A stretch of 48,278 bases of DNA from an uncultured Alistipes sp. GTDB lineage: Bacteria; Bacteroidota; Bacteroidia; Bacteroidales; UBA932. Below, in pieces: positions 1 to 8,234 of this stretch. The position numbers were made by a program, and so were the translations under genes. The notes under the pieces are model-generated. The model saw only the letters and a list, made by a program, of their open reading frames with translations, searched no databases and was not told where the DNA came from. The stretch's first letter is position 1; each line of letters starts with the position of its first letter. The stretch covers positions 1-48,278 of the forward strand of contig UQUN01000020.1 of assembly GCA_900544175.1 (NCBI GenBank). Direction: 5' to 3'.

Positions 1-458
1 ATTACTCCCGGTTTCTACACGGTTTTGGGTTCCAGCCATTTCGGCCGGCATTGCCCGGGCGGATTTTGCTGATGACCCACTACGGCACTGAATCGCGGGA
101 AATGCTGCCGTTGCGGTGGTGGCCGGATGGTGGTGTGGAGCCGGATGGGGAATCTGCCACGGAGCAGCTTGTCGAAGGGGAGTAATAGCCTTACAAGTCG
201 CTTTATGGTCTGCCTTTTAGAAATTTTGATGCAGCGGGACCATATACGACGATATATGACAGTTGTTGTAAGTCAGTTACAATACGTATGCGTGTTCCAT
301 AAGTGATATCACGGTTTCAGAAGCTGCAATCGGGCATCCGGATATGTGGTCAGCTTACAGCCGGCAATGCCACCCGTGACGGCGTAAGTGGCTTTAGGAG
401 AGGTTTCTTGCGACCCAGGGGGCATCCCCACTGAAAATCGACTGAACCGTGTATTGCG
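1..458. other. Left-edge region without a convincing gene
   Basis: No recognisable protein family is visible. One plus-strand frame is open from base 3 to a TAA at 183-185 (about 60 codons, no start seen), so it could be the tail of a gene beginning outside the window. However, it contains the palindromic repeat at 72-116, and its peptide (MTHYGTESREMLPLRWW) resembles no family I know. On the minus strand a 38-codon ORF runs from ATG 423-425 to TGA 309-311, just downstream of prfB. It is too short to call. I treat the stretch as intergenic, repeat-bearing DNA. Confidence 0.4.
72..116. repeat. REP-like palindromic repeat, copy A
   Basis: Arms CTACGGCA (80-87) and TGCCGTTG (106-113) flank an 18-nt spacer. 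Copies at 18016-18062 and 19058-19098 have the same arm length, the same 18-nt spacer and the same orientation, and align without gaps across the core. The flank ATGACCCAC before the left arm is shared with the 18016 copy (ATGACACCCAC). The arms differ at one position here, which gives one mismatch in the stem. Confidence 0.6.
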
Positions 459-1551
459 CTACAGTGTGTCGCCGGCTTCCATCAGGAAGGATTTCATGAA
501 GGCGTTGAGGTCGCCGTCGAGGACGCTCTGAGTGTCGGATGTCTCATAGCCGGTACGCAAGTCCTTAACCATCTTATAAGGGTGCAGGACATAACTGCGG
601 ATCTGCGAGCCCCATTCTATCTTCTTCTTCTTGCCTTCCAGCTCGGCCTGCTTTTCCTGACGCTTCTTCAGCTCCAGGTCATATAGATGCGACTTCAGGA
701 TACGCAGAGCCCGCTGGCGGTTATCCAGCTGCGAACGGGTCTCGGTATTCTCAACCACAATGCCGGTCGGAATATGGCGCACACGGACTCCGGTCTCCAC
801 CTTGTTGACGTTCTGGCCCCCTGCTCCTGACGAACGGTAGGTATCCCACTCCAGGTCGGCAGGATTGATCTCTATCTCAATCGTGTCATCCACCAACGGA
901 TACACAAACACCGAAGAGAAGGTTGTCTGACGCTTGCCCTGTGCATTGAACGGGGAAATGCGCACCAGACGGTGTACTCCGCTCTCACCCTTCAGATAGC
1001 CGAAAGCATAGTCACCTTCGAACTCTATTGTCACAGACTTGATGCCGGCCTCATCGCCCTCAATAAGGTCGCTGACCGCCACCTTATAGCCGTTCCGCTC
1101 TCCCCAGCGCACATACATACGCATCAGCATGGCCGACCAGTCGTTGCTCTCAGTACCGCCGGCTCCGGAGTTGATCTTCAGAATGGCTCCCAGATTATCC
1201 CCCTCCTCGCCCAACATATTGCGCAGCTCCAGATCCTCAACCTTACCGGTAAGTGCCTCGAACTGCATATCCGCATCATTCTGGGCCGTCTCGTCCTCTC
1301 TGGCGAACTCCAGCAGGACCTCCAGGTCCTCATCCATTTTCTTAATCTCATCGTAAGCATCTGTCCAGAATCTGACTCCGGACATCTTCTTAAGATACGC
1401 CTCGGCCTCTTTCGGGTCATCCCAGAATCCGGCTCCGGCACTATGCCGCTGCATTTCCGCTACCTGCTCTTTCTTCGAAGCGATGTCAAAGACACCTCCC
1501 CAGCGTATCGATACGCTGACGCAAGTCTCTCACCTGTTCTGTGGTAATCAT
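459..1551 (-). CDS. prfB: Peptide chain release factor 2 (programmed +1 frameshift)
   Basis: RF2 ends translation at UGA and UAA by hydrolysing peptidyl-tRNA on the ribosome. The main frame carries the SPF tripeptide of RF2 stop-codon recognition (ISPFNAQGKRQ) and the catalytic GGQ loop (SSGAGGQNVNKVETG). An ORF-only reading would start at an internal ATG at 1454 and lose the N-terminus. The true start is ATG 1549-1551: 21 codons (MITTEQVRDLRQRIDTLGRCL) run to an in-frame TGA, then a +1 shift joins the long frame at GAC 1487-1485. The joined product is 363 residues, the usual RF2 length. Coordinates are therefore complement(join 459-1487, 1489-1551). The gene lies downstream of recX with its own -7 box at 1594-1601. 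Confidence 0.95.
1485..1500 (-). promoter_or_regulatory. RF2 autoregulatory frameshift site
   Basis: On the minus strand an internal Shine-Dalgarno-like GGGAGG (1500-1495) is followed by a 3-nt spacer (TGT) and the slippery CTT-TGA-C (1491-1485). This is the classical prfB arrangement, with the same 3-nt spacing as in E. coli. Low RF2 lets the peptidyl-tRNA slip from CUU to UUU and continue in the +1 frame; ample RF2 terminates at the UGA. A functional internal SD matters here because genes in this phylum generally do not use SD for initiation. Confidence 0.93.
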
Positions 1552-1593
1552 CTTCCGTAGTTATTTTAGTCCTTAAATTATCTCATCAAAGTG

Positions 1594-1601
1594 CAAACTT
1601 A
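1594..1601 (-). promoter_or_regulatory. Probable prfB promoter, -7 box
   Basis: The minus strand reads TAAGTTTG, matching the Bacteroidota -7 consensus TAnnTTTG. A TGTG lies about 19 bp upstream as a poor -33 element. The box sits 43 bp before the prfB start. Confidence 0.5.
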
Positions 1602-1634
1602 CGCATAAATTTCCGATTTCCACACTTGGCAGGC

Positions 1635-1669
1635 AAAAACAGAACCGGCTGGTCAATCCTTACCGGTCC
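1635..1669 (-). terminator. Rho-independent terminator at the end of recX
   Basis: On the minus strand a 7-bp stem (GGACCGG with CCGGTTC, one G-U pair; 1669-1663 and 1648-1642) overlaps the recX stop codon and is followed by TGTTTTTG. It would end the rlmN-patatin-recX transcript before prfB. Confidence 0.6.
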
Positions 1670-2148
1670 TTATCGAGGGAAGCCAGAAATCGGGAGACAT
1701 CATCATATGAATAGCCACGGGAAAGTGCGAAGCGCAGCAGTTTTGTACGCCGGTCATACTCCGTATCACCGGAAATGACTTTCCATTTCGCGGTAAAGAC
1801 TTCACGCATACGGGCAGTGCTGTCTTCCGGACTGATTTCCCGCATTGCCTCCTCAATCATCTTCTTCGGCATGCCTTTGGCTGACAGGGCAAAGGCTATC
1901 TTACGCGGTCCCCAGCCGGAAAGAACGGCCTTGTCCCGGACAAAAGACCTGGCATATCTGGCATCATCCACGTATCTTTCCTTTGTCAGGCGCTGCATCA
2001 CGACAGAGGCATCCTCCGCACACAACCCCTTCTGACGGATCTTGCGCATCACGTCAGCCGAACAATATTCCCTCCTGGAGCACAGCCAGGCCATCCTGTT
2101 GAAAACAGCATCAACATCAGAACCAGTATCCGAGACTGACATACACAC
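1660..2148 (-). CDS. recX: RecX-family regulatory protein
   Basis: RecX binds RecA filaments and modulates recombinase activity. The 162-residue, basic, helical sequence has the family's typical run RYARSFVRDKAVLSGWGPRKI and three-helix repeats throughout, and the length fits. The start is uncertain: GTG 2148 or ATG 2142, both inside the 3' end of the upstream phospholipase gene, which stops at 2117, so the genes overlap by about 30 nt and are probably translationally coupled. recA itself is some 22 kb away in this window. A terminator follows immediately. Confidence 0.85.
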   Translation of the reverse strand: MCMSVSDTGSDVDAVFNRMAWLCSRREYCSADVMRKIRQKGLCAEDASVVMQRLTKERYVDDARYARSFVRDKAVLSGWGPRKIAFALSAKGMPKKMIEEAMREISPEDSTARMREVFTAKWKVISGDTEYDRRTKLLRFALSRGYSYDDVSRFLASLDKDR

Positions 2149-4501
2149 CCACGGTTTTAGTGATATTGGACCAGCTTATATCTATACCGAACGGACCTAC
2201 CGGCAAATCGTAGGAATACCTGACACCTGCACCCCACCAGTCGTATGCCGTCATGAATCCATCCTCATAAGGAGTCTTTGGAGTGAAAAAATTCCGGATA
2301 CCGTTAGCTTCTCTGGCATAGTTGCCCATCAAGGTAACATAATGCTTCCTGTACACGTTCCAACGCAGGTCCAGACGCAGGACAGCCACAGAATTGTACA
2401 TTATCTCCGGCTTGTTCGCTCCTATGAACGGCATCTGATGACTGACATAACGGCCGGGCATCACTCCTCCCAGCAGATTGTCATAAGCCGGCAGATAGCT
2501 GTCCCCCATCACAAAACGGGTATAGACCTGAGGCGACAGGACAAGTTTTTCGCCGACAAATGGGATATAGGACATAAAATTGAGCTGCACCTCACCGAAA
2601 CTGCTGAACGGGACTGTCCTGTAAAGATCATGGAACTTCCAGCCGGCAGACAGGAAAAAGTCCACACCATTGGCCGCAAACACGGAACGGTCCTTGCTGT
2701 CAAACCTGAGAGAACCGTACAGACCGAGATATGCACTCCGCAACCGGTCCAGATCCGGCATTACAGGACCATCCTTCTCCGTATAGAAATGCCGGTATAT
2801 ATAATTCTCCAGGCTGAGTCCCAACTCAGTGCTGAGATGACGGGACTGGTACTCGGAAATATACAATTTGACATTCTGTTTCAAGAACATGGCGTTGCCG
2901 AACGGTTTCCCGTGGTATCTGAGATTGGTTTCACTCTTATTGAAAGAATATGACAGGTTGAATCCAGGAAAGGCCCTGGGTACAAAAGAAATCACTGCCC
3001 TGGCCCAAGGATTGTAGCTAAGCCGGGCCGAAAGACTGAACTTCACCCCGGTAAGTCTCTGCTCGTTGATTCCGAGTCCCAGCAATATGGCTGCGGCCTC
3101 TTGCGAATCAAAACGGAAACCGATACCGAAACTGTGCGGAGCATCTTTCTCAAGCGCTATATTTATACTGTATGTAGAATCACCTTCGTCAGGAAGCACA
3201 GTATAGCTCACCTTTGAAAAGGCATTGGTACCGTAAAAGAATGAAATTGCCTTTTCTATTTCACGTCCTGTCATTCTGGATCTTCTGGTTATCTTAGACT
3301 TCTTCAGAAGCCACGCACGCTCTTTGTCGTTGACTCCGGATATCGAGACAGAACCTATGGCAAGTGTATCGCTGTCCATGAATACTGTCCTGTGCTTCCG
3401 GCAAACCCGCTCCACCGGACCGTACACCTCCAGCATCTTCCTAAGTTCCTCAAGTACCGGTCTCTGACTGTCAGCAGCAGCATAGCCGCGGCTGACAAGA
3501 GTATCTATACTGTACGGATCGAAGCTCATTGGCCCGTAGCCTGTGACATCCGGTTCTATGAAGATATCGCACATTGCAATATTGGCCTCCGCCTTGCTCT
3601 TTGTCACGACCCCCATGAGCTGGTCTATGATCTGAGGCAGCGAGCCCAACTCGTCGGGATCACCTTCCACCTTGCTGGACACCCTTACTCCGATGATGAT
3701 ATCGGCCCCCATGGCACGGCAGACATCCACCGGGAAGTTATTGAGCATTCCCCCGTCCACAAGCACCATGTCATCCATTCTTACAGGTGCGAAGACACCA
3801 GGGATAGACATACTGGCTCTGATTGCCATAGGCAGGTTGCCACTGCGGAACACCACCTCCCTTCCGCTCACCATATCGGTTGCCACACAGGCATACGGGA
3901 CAGGCATGTCATCGAAATCTATGGAATCCTGATACCCGAAGCAAAGTGAAGTTATCAGGCTCTCTATATTGTTGCCGTTGATGAAGCCGGCTGGAATCGA
4001 GTTCACGAACATACTGGAGGAAGAGTGTTCTCCAGAGACTGTCTCATCCCGCCTTGCACGGCCGGTCTCCATCGTACTGTCCAGCGATGCAGCCGTAGCA
4101 AAAGGAATGGTAAGCAGATAGCGGCTGCTGCGTTCCTTGTCCTTAAACGACAATTGCTCCCGGGAGACCCTGTTGCTCATATATACCGACCAGTCTATGG
4201 TACTTATGAGAGAATCCATCTCCTGCGGAGTATAGCCCAGACTGTACAGTCCGCCCACTATGGAACCCATGCTGGTCCCCGCAACGAAATCCACCGGTAT
4301 CCCTACCTCCTCCAGAACTTTCAACACACCTATATGAGCGGCTCCCTTTGCTCCGCCACCGCTCAGCACCAATCCCACCTTCGGCCTTGCCGAAGAATCC
4401 GCAGCCGCGTAGGCATGCGGCACGCATATACCCAAGGCAACAATGGCCATCAGGCATATACATCTGGCTGTATGAACTCGGTATGCGAAATCGGATGCCA
4501 T
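2117..4501 (-). CDS. Patatin-like phospholipase with C-terminal outer-membrane barrel
   Basis: The product is 794 residues. A signal peptide occupies about 1-33. A patatin domain follows, with oxyanion motif SGGGAKGAAH (about 47-56), nucleophile elbow GTSMG (Ser77) and the DGG of the Ser-Asp dyad (LVDGGMLNNFPVD, about 250). Next comes a POTRA-like segment (VSISGVNDKERAW onward) and then a beta-rich C-terminal half ending in aromatic Phe, as in BamA-type surface-antigen barrels. This is the domain order of the PlpD/type Vd secretion family, so a surface-exposed or secreted phospholipase A/lysophospholipase is likely. Similar proteins in this phylum are usually annotated 'patatin-like phospholipase family protein'. 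It lies 26 bp after rlmN and overlaps recX. The natural substrate is unknown. Confidence 0.9.
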   Translation of the reverse strand: MASDFAYRVHTARCICLMAIVALGICVPHAYAAADSSARPKVGLVLSGGGAKGAAHIGVLKVLEEVGIPVDFVAGTSMGSIVGGLYSLGYTPQEMDSLISTIDWSVYMSNRVSREQLSFKDKERSSRYLLTIPFATAASLDSTMETGRARRDETVSGEHSSSSMFVNSIPAGFINGNNIESLITSLCFGYQDSIDFDDMPVPYACVATDMVSGREVVFRSGNLPMAIRASMSIPGVFAPVRMDDMVLVDGGMLNNFPVDVCRAMGADIIIGVRVSSKVEGDPDELGSLPQIIDQLMGVVTKSKAEANIAMCDIFIEPDVTGYGPMSFDPYSIDTLVSRGYAAADSQRPVLEELRKMLEVYGPVERVCRKHRTVFMDSDTLAIGSVSISGVNDKERAWLLKKSKITRRSRMTGREIEKAISFFYGTNAFSKVSYTVLPDEGDSTYSINIALEKDAPHSFGIGFRFDSQEAAAILLGLGINEQRLTGVKFSLSARLSYNPWARAVISFVPRAFPGFNLSYSFNKSETNLRYHGKPFGNAMFLKQNVKLYISEYQSRHLSTELGLSLENYIYRHFYTEKDGPVMPDLDRLRSAYLGLYGSLRFDSKDRSVFAANGVDFFLSAGWKFHDLYRTVPFSSFGEVQLNFMSYIPFVGEKLVLSPQVYTRFVMGDSYLPAYDNLLGGVMPGRYVSHQMPFIGANKPEIMYNSVAVLRLDLRWNVYRKHYVTLMGNYAREANGIRNFFTPKTPYEDGFMTAYDWWGAGVRYSYDLPVGPFGIDISWSNITKTVGVYVSLGYWF

Positions 4502-4527
4502 ATCGGAATCATTCTATCAAGTCAGAC

Positions 4528-5628
4528 TTATCCTCCCGCTGCCCTGCCCTTCCCGCTAAGCATACCGCAGGCAGCAAGGATATCCTCTCCCCGGGAAGCC
4601 CTCAGAGTCGTGAGTACACCGGCGTTGCCGAGTATCTCCTTGAACCGCTCTATGACAGGCATCGGAGACGGAGCCAGAGGAGAATCCGGTATCCGGTGAA
4701 AGCGTATCAGGTTGACCCTGCATTCGAGACCGCGCAACATACCCGCCAAGGCATATGCATGACGTTTGTCATCGTTGACCCCGGAAAACATGATGTATTC
4801 GAAACTCACCCTCCGTTGTCCCGTAAAATCGTATTCCCTTATCAGGGACAATGTCCTTTCTATAGGAAAAGGTTTCTCCATAGGCATGAGTTCCGCCCTC
4901 TCTTCCGGAAACGGATTATGCAGGCTGACAGCCAGATGGCAGGAACACTCGTCCATAAAACGGCGCAGAGGAGACTCTCCTGTACGCGGGTCGGAAGTCA
5001 CTCCGATGGTAGACAGCGTTATACGTTTCGGACTCCAGCCAAAGCCCCAGTCCGATGTCAGCACATCTATGGCCTTCCGGACATTGTCCCAGTTATCCAG
5101 AGGTTCGCCCATGCCCATGAAAACAGCATTAGTAAGCTCACCTGCCTCGTCTATCTCCATAAACTGCGAAAGGATGCCTGCCACGGTCAGATTGCCGTGC
5201 CATCCCTGTCTTCCTGTCATACAGAACCTGCAGCCCATCCTGCAGCCCATCTGCGACGAGACGCATACTGTATGCCTGTCCTTTTCAGGTATCATCACAG
5301 CCTCCACTCCCGGACCGAAAGGGAACAGGTACTTCCTGGTACCGTCTGCAGAACTTATCATGTCAGTATATCCGGTACGTCCGACTTCATAGTCTCCGGC
5401 AACAGCAGCCCTCGCCGCCTTTGAGAGATTGGTCATCTCGTCCACAGTCCTGACCCTCTTACGATAAAGCCAGTCTGCCATTTGTCCGGCAACAAAAGAT
5501 CTGAGTCCGTATCTCGAACATACGTCCCCAAGTTCCTCCATATTTTTTCCTAACAGCGGTTCCATTTGCAAATTCAGATTATGATCATGAACAATACGGG
5601 AAAAGCATCCGCACCGTCTGCAGCCCAT
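4528..5628 (-). CDS. rlmN: Dual-specificity 23S rRNA/tRNA adenine-C2 methyltransferase
   Basis: RlmN is a radical-SAM enzyme that methylates C2 of A2503 in 23S rRNA and A37 of some tRNAs. The [4Fe-4S] motif is CRMGCRFC (CX3CX2C), preceded by SSQMG. GMGEPLDN and the C-terminal RASRGEDILAACGML, which holds the second catalytic Cys, are both present. The start is debatable. ATG 5628 gives 366 residues and lies 15 nt after a TACCTTTG -7 box (5651-5644). ATG 5565 (MEPLLGKNMEELG) would drop 21 residues that look atypical, including CRRCGC. It is the first gene of the rlmN-phospholipase-recX operon. Confidence 0.93.
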   Translation of the reverse strand: MGCRRCGCFSRIVHDHNLNLQMEPLLGKNMEELGDVCSRYGLRSFVAGQMADWLYRKRVRTVDEMTNLSKAARAAVAGDYEVGRTGYTDMISSADGTRKYLFPFGPGVEAVMIPEKDRHTVCVSSQMGCRMGCRFCMTGRQGWHGNLTVAGILSQFMEIDEAGELTNAVFMGMGEPLDNWDNVRKAIDVLTSDWGFGWSPKRITLSTIGVTSDPRTGESPLRRFMDECSCHLAVSLHNPFPEERAELMPMEKPFPIERTLSLIREYDFTGQRRVSFEYIMFSGVNDDKRHAYALAGMLRGLECRVNLIRFHRIPDSPLAPSPMPVIERFKEILGNAGVLTTLRASRGEDILAACGMLSGKGRAAGG

Positions 5629-5643
5629 GGTTGCTCCAGTCTA

Positions 5644-5692
5644 CAAAGGTAGAAAAAACGGGACAAGTATTTCCCTTTATTTACTAAATTTG
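5644..5692. promoter_or_regulatory. Divergent promoters, rlmN and TPR kinase
   Basis: Two boxes fitting TAnnTTTG face apart: TACCTTTG on the minus strand (5651-5644) for rlmN, and TAAATTTG on the plus strand (5685-5692) for the kinase, 30 bp before its ATG. No clear -33 element is seen for either. Confidence 0.5.
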
Positions 5693-5722
5693 CGTCTGAA
5701 ATTCCAACCTGATGAAACAGCA

Positions 5723-7516
5723 ATGCACCTCAAACTACTGACAGGGCTCCTGCTCCTGACCATCTCATCCGGCATTATCCCCGCCAAAGCAGCTCCCGTG
5801 CAGAGTTTTTCCAACGCCCTGCAGACCGACAGCCTTGCCGAAATATCCTTTGCCGAAGGCGACATGAGAAAAAGCATAAGCCTCTGGCTCGAAGCGGCAG
5901 AAATAGCGGACAGATATGCCCGTACAGAAGAGGATTCCTTGTCTTACAGCGGATTCCTCCAGTCACTCGGAGTCTGCTACCGCCGTATATCAATGATGGA
6001 CTCCACCCTTCACTACTACAACCGGGCATGGGACATCATACGGTACAAAAACTCCCCGCACGCTGTTTCTGAGAAGACCAGGCTGCTGACCGGCATGGCC
6101 ATCCTGCTGACATTCATGGGACGGGACAAGGAGTCCATGGAATATGCCGAAAGAGCCATGGAGATGGCTGAAGGCTGCAGCGACATGGAAATGGTCATGT
6201 ATGCTGCTACTAACGCAGGAGGGATCTATGCCCGTAACGGGTATTTCGACAAAGGTTCCAAGGCCCTGCACACAGCCCTTGCCAAAGCCGGAGAAAGCGG
6301 TCTTCCTGACAAGCAGCTCTCGGCACTTACCATAATGACTTCGATGTTCAACATAGCCGGAGAACGGGACTCCACGGACTTCTATATGGCCCGGGCCGAA
6401 AAACTTGCGGACCGGCTTCCACCCGAGTCCGTGGCTGTACTCGGTTTTCTCGAGACCCAGGCGGCAGTACTCAGAAACATGGGATGCTACGCCGAGAGCA
6501 ATGCCATCTACAGCCGGCTCATGTCCGCATCAGGACAGAACTCCTCAGTCGGAAAAGATGCCGGATATCTGACAATGGCCCGCAACTACGCGGACATGAA
6601 GCAGTTCGGCAATGCCATGGACTACTACGAGAAAGCCTATGAAGCCATAGACAGCATCTACAACGAGGACATCACCGCCCAGGTATCGGAATGGTCCGCA
6701 AAGTACGGAGCAGCCGAGAAGGAGCTGGAAATTTCCCGACTGTCTGAGGAGGCGATGAGGAACAAGGCGGAACTGAGGGGATGGATCATCATAGCCCTTG
6801 TACTCGCAGTGGCTCTGGCAGGCGGTATCGTAGCAGTAATACTGCGGTGCAGACACCTAAGGAAGGAAGAAGAGCTGCGTCTGGCCAGGACATACATCGA
6901 GGGACTGGAGAAAGAGCGCGCCCGTGTAGCCCGCGACCTGCACGATGGAGTTTGCAACGACCTGCTGGGCATCGGCATGCTGGTTTCGGCCATGGGGAAC
7001 AGCACTTCTGCCCCCAAGAACGAAATACTGTCCATGCTCGAGAGTCTGCGAAGCGAGGTCCGCACCATCTCCCACGACATGATGCCCCCGTCCTTCAACC
7101 TTTCCGACATAGAGGAAGTCATGGAAATGTACGTCCGCCGCTTCCGCTCCCAGACCGCAGCCGAAATAGACTTCAGAGCAATACTCAAAGGCTCTGCACA
7201 GTGGCAGCAGGTTCCGGAACGTATCGCATACGAAGTGTACAGAATATTCCAGGAGCAGATGGCCAACATCATCAAACACTCCGGTGCAGGCCGCATAGAA
7301 GCCGGACTGGAGCTTTCGGACAATTCCCTGTCCCTGACCGTCCGTCATGACGGAAAAGCTTTCTCCGGAAACAGACGGGAGAGCGGGGACGGCATAGGGC
7401 TATCTGTCATGTCAGAAAGGGCCAAAGCCATCGGAGCGGCCATATCCGACACCGAAGAAGACGGAACCCACGTATGCCGCCTGGAAGTACCTGTCTCAAT
7501 TTCAGACCCAGAATAG
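5723..7516 (+). CDS. TPR-containing membrane sensor histidine kinase (HisKA_3 type)
   Basis: I chose ATG 5723 because it begins a clear signal peptide (MHLKLLTGLLLLTISSG, cleavage near AKA-AP) and follows a -7 box; the open frame itself extends upstream to 5627. The product is 597 residues. A periplasmic helical region with TPR-like repeats spans about 30-340, a coiled coil about 330-350 and one TM about 353-374. The HisKA_3 dimerisation/phospho-acceptor motif is ARVARDLHDGVCND (His407). An HATPase_c domain follows, with an N-box around QEQMANIIKHS and a G-box GDGIGLSVM. This architecture belongs to the NarX/DesK-like class. It is paired with the LuxR-type regulator 8 nt downstream. The signal is unknown; TPRs suggest protein or peptide contact in the periplasm. 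Confidence 0.9.
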   Translation: MHLKLLTGLLLLTISSGIIPAKAAPVQSFSNALQTDSLAEISFAEGDMRKSISLWLEAAEIADRYARTEEDSLSYSGFLQSLGVCYRRISMMDSTLHYYNRAWDIIRYKNSPHAVSEKTRLLTGMAILLTFMGRDKESMEYAERAMEMAEGCSDMEMVMYAATNAGGIYARNGYFDKGSKALHTALAKAGESGLPDKQLSALTIMTSMFNIAGERDSTDFYMARAEKLADRLPPESVAVLGFLETQAAVLRNMGCYAESNAIYSRLMSASGQNSSVGKDAGYLTMARNYADMKQFGNAMDYYEKAYEAIDSIYNEDITAQVSEWSAKYGAAEKELEISRLSEEAMRNKAELRGWIIIALVLAVALAGGIVAVILRCRHLRKEEELRLARTYIEGLEKERARVARDLHDGVCNDLLGIGMLVSAMGNSTSAPKNEILSMLESLRSEVRTISHDMMPPSFNLSDIEEVMEMYVRRFRSQTAAEIDFRAILKGSAQWQQVPERIAYEVYRIFQEQMANIIKHSGAGRIEAGLELSDNSLSLTVRHDGKAFSGNRRESGDGIGLSVMSERAKAIGAAISDTEEDGTHVCRLEVPVSISDPE

Positions 7517-7524
7517 ACCGTTTT

Positions 7525-8127
7525 ATGAAAACACTGCTTGTAGACGACCACGACCTTGTACTGAAAGGTATGTCCGCTGTATTCCGCGAGAACTTTCCCG
7601 AAATGACAGTCGCCACCGCCAGCAGCGGACAGAAAGCCATGGAGGAAATCCGAAAAGCAGACACGGACCTGACCGTCCTGGACCTTGAACTTCCCGACAT
7701 CTCCGGATTCAGTCTCATCAGGACAATCAGACAGGAATCTCCGGCCATGAAAATCATCGTGAATACCGTACACGGGGAAATCTGGACCATACGCCGGCTC
7801 CGTCAGTGCAATGTGGACGGAATCGTATTCAAATCAGTAGACTCCTCGTCCCTCGTACGTACAGTGCGGGAGATTCTCGGAGGAGCCAGACCCGCAATCC
7901 TTGCCGGCACTCCGGAATCTGTCCTGTCTCCCAAAGAGCTCGAAGTCCTCCTGCTTCTGGCCAAAGGCATGAATTCCAAGGATATTGCCGAAGCGATGTT
8001 CATCTCCGTAAACACAGTGGAATCCCACCGCAGCCACATCATGCGCAAACTAGGGGCCGCCAATGCCGCCGATATGGTAATGAAAGCCGTCAACCTCGGC
8101 CTAATGCCGCCAACCCGCCTGCAGTAG
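7525..8127 (+). CDS. NarL/FixJ-type response regulator
   Basis: The product is 200 residues from ATG 7525 (MKTLLVDDHD). The receiver domain has acidic residues Asp7-Asp8 and phospho-acceptor Asp53 (TVLDLELPD). A C-terminal LuxR-type helix-turn-helix follows (LSPKELEVLLLLAKGM to NTVESHRSHIMRKL). It is the cognate regulator of the TPR kinase, which ends 8 nt upstream. The usual switch Lys position of the receiver reads FKSVDSSSL, consistent with a retained Lys. Targets cannot be read from the sequence; the lipoprotein downstream is separated by a terminator. Confidence 0.92.
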   Translation: MKTLLVDDHDLVLKGMSAVFRENFPEMTVATASSGQKAMEEIRKADTDLTVLDLELPDISGFSLIRTIRQESPAMKIIVNTVHGEIWTIRRLRQCNVDGIVFKSVDSSSLVRTVREILGGARPAILAGTPESVLSPKELEVLLLLAKGMNSKDIAEAMFISVNTVESHRSHIMRKLGAANAADMVMKAVNLGLMPPTRLQ

Positions 8128-8151
8128 CCGCCACGACTTCCCGTCCGCTTG

Positions 8152-8181
8152 AAAATCATGGTTTTCCGTGATTTTATTTTT
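8152..8181 (+). terminator. Terminator after the TPR-kinase operon
   Basis: A 10-bp stem AAAATCATGG/CCGTGATTTT (8152-8161 and 8166-8175, one T-G pair) with a TTTT loop is followed by ATTTTTG. Confidence 0.75.
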
Positions 8182-8234
8182 GCTCTATTATTACGTAATT
8201 TGTGACGTATTACAAACTCACAATTTCAGACATC

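Noticed and set aside
309..425. 38-codon minus-strand ORF after prfB
   Set aside because: Too short, no promoter or family evidence; may be repeat-derived.
2042..2953. 303-codon plus-strand ORF
   Set aside because: Antisense to recX and the phospholipase barrel; no domain recognisable.
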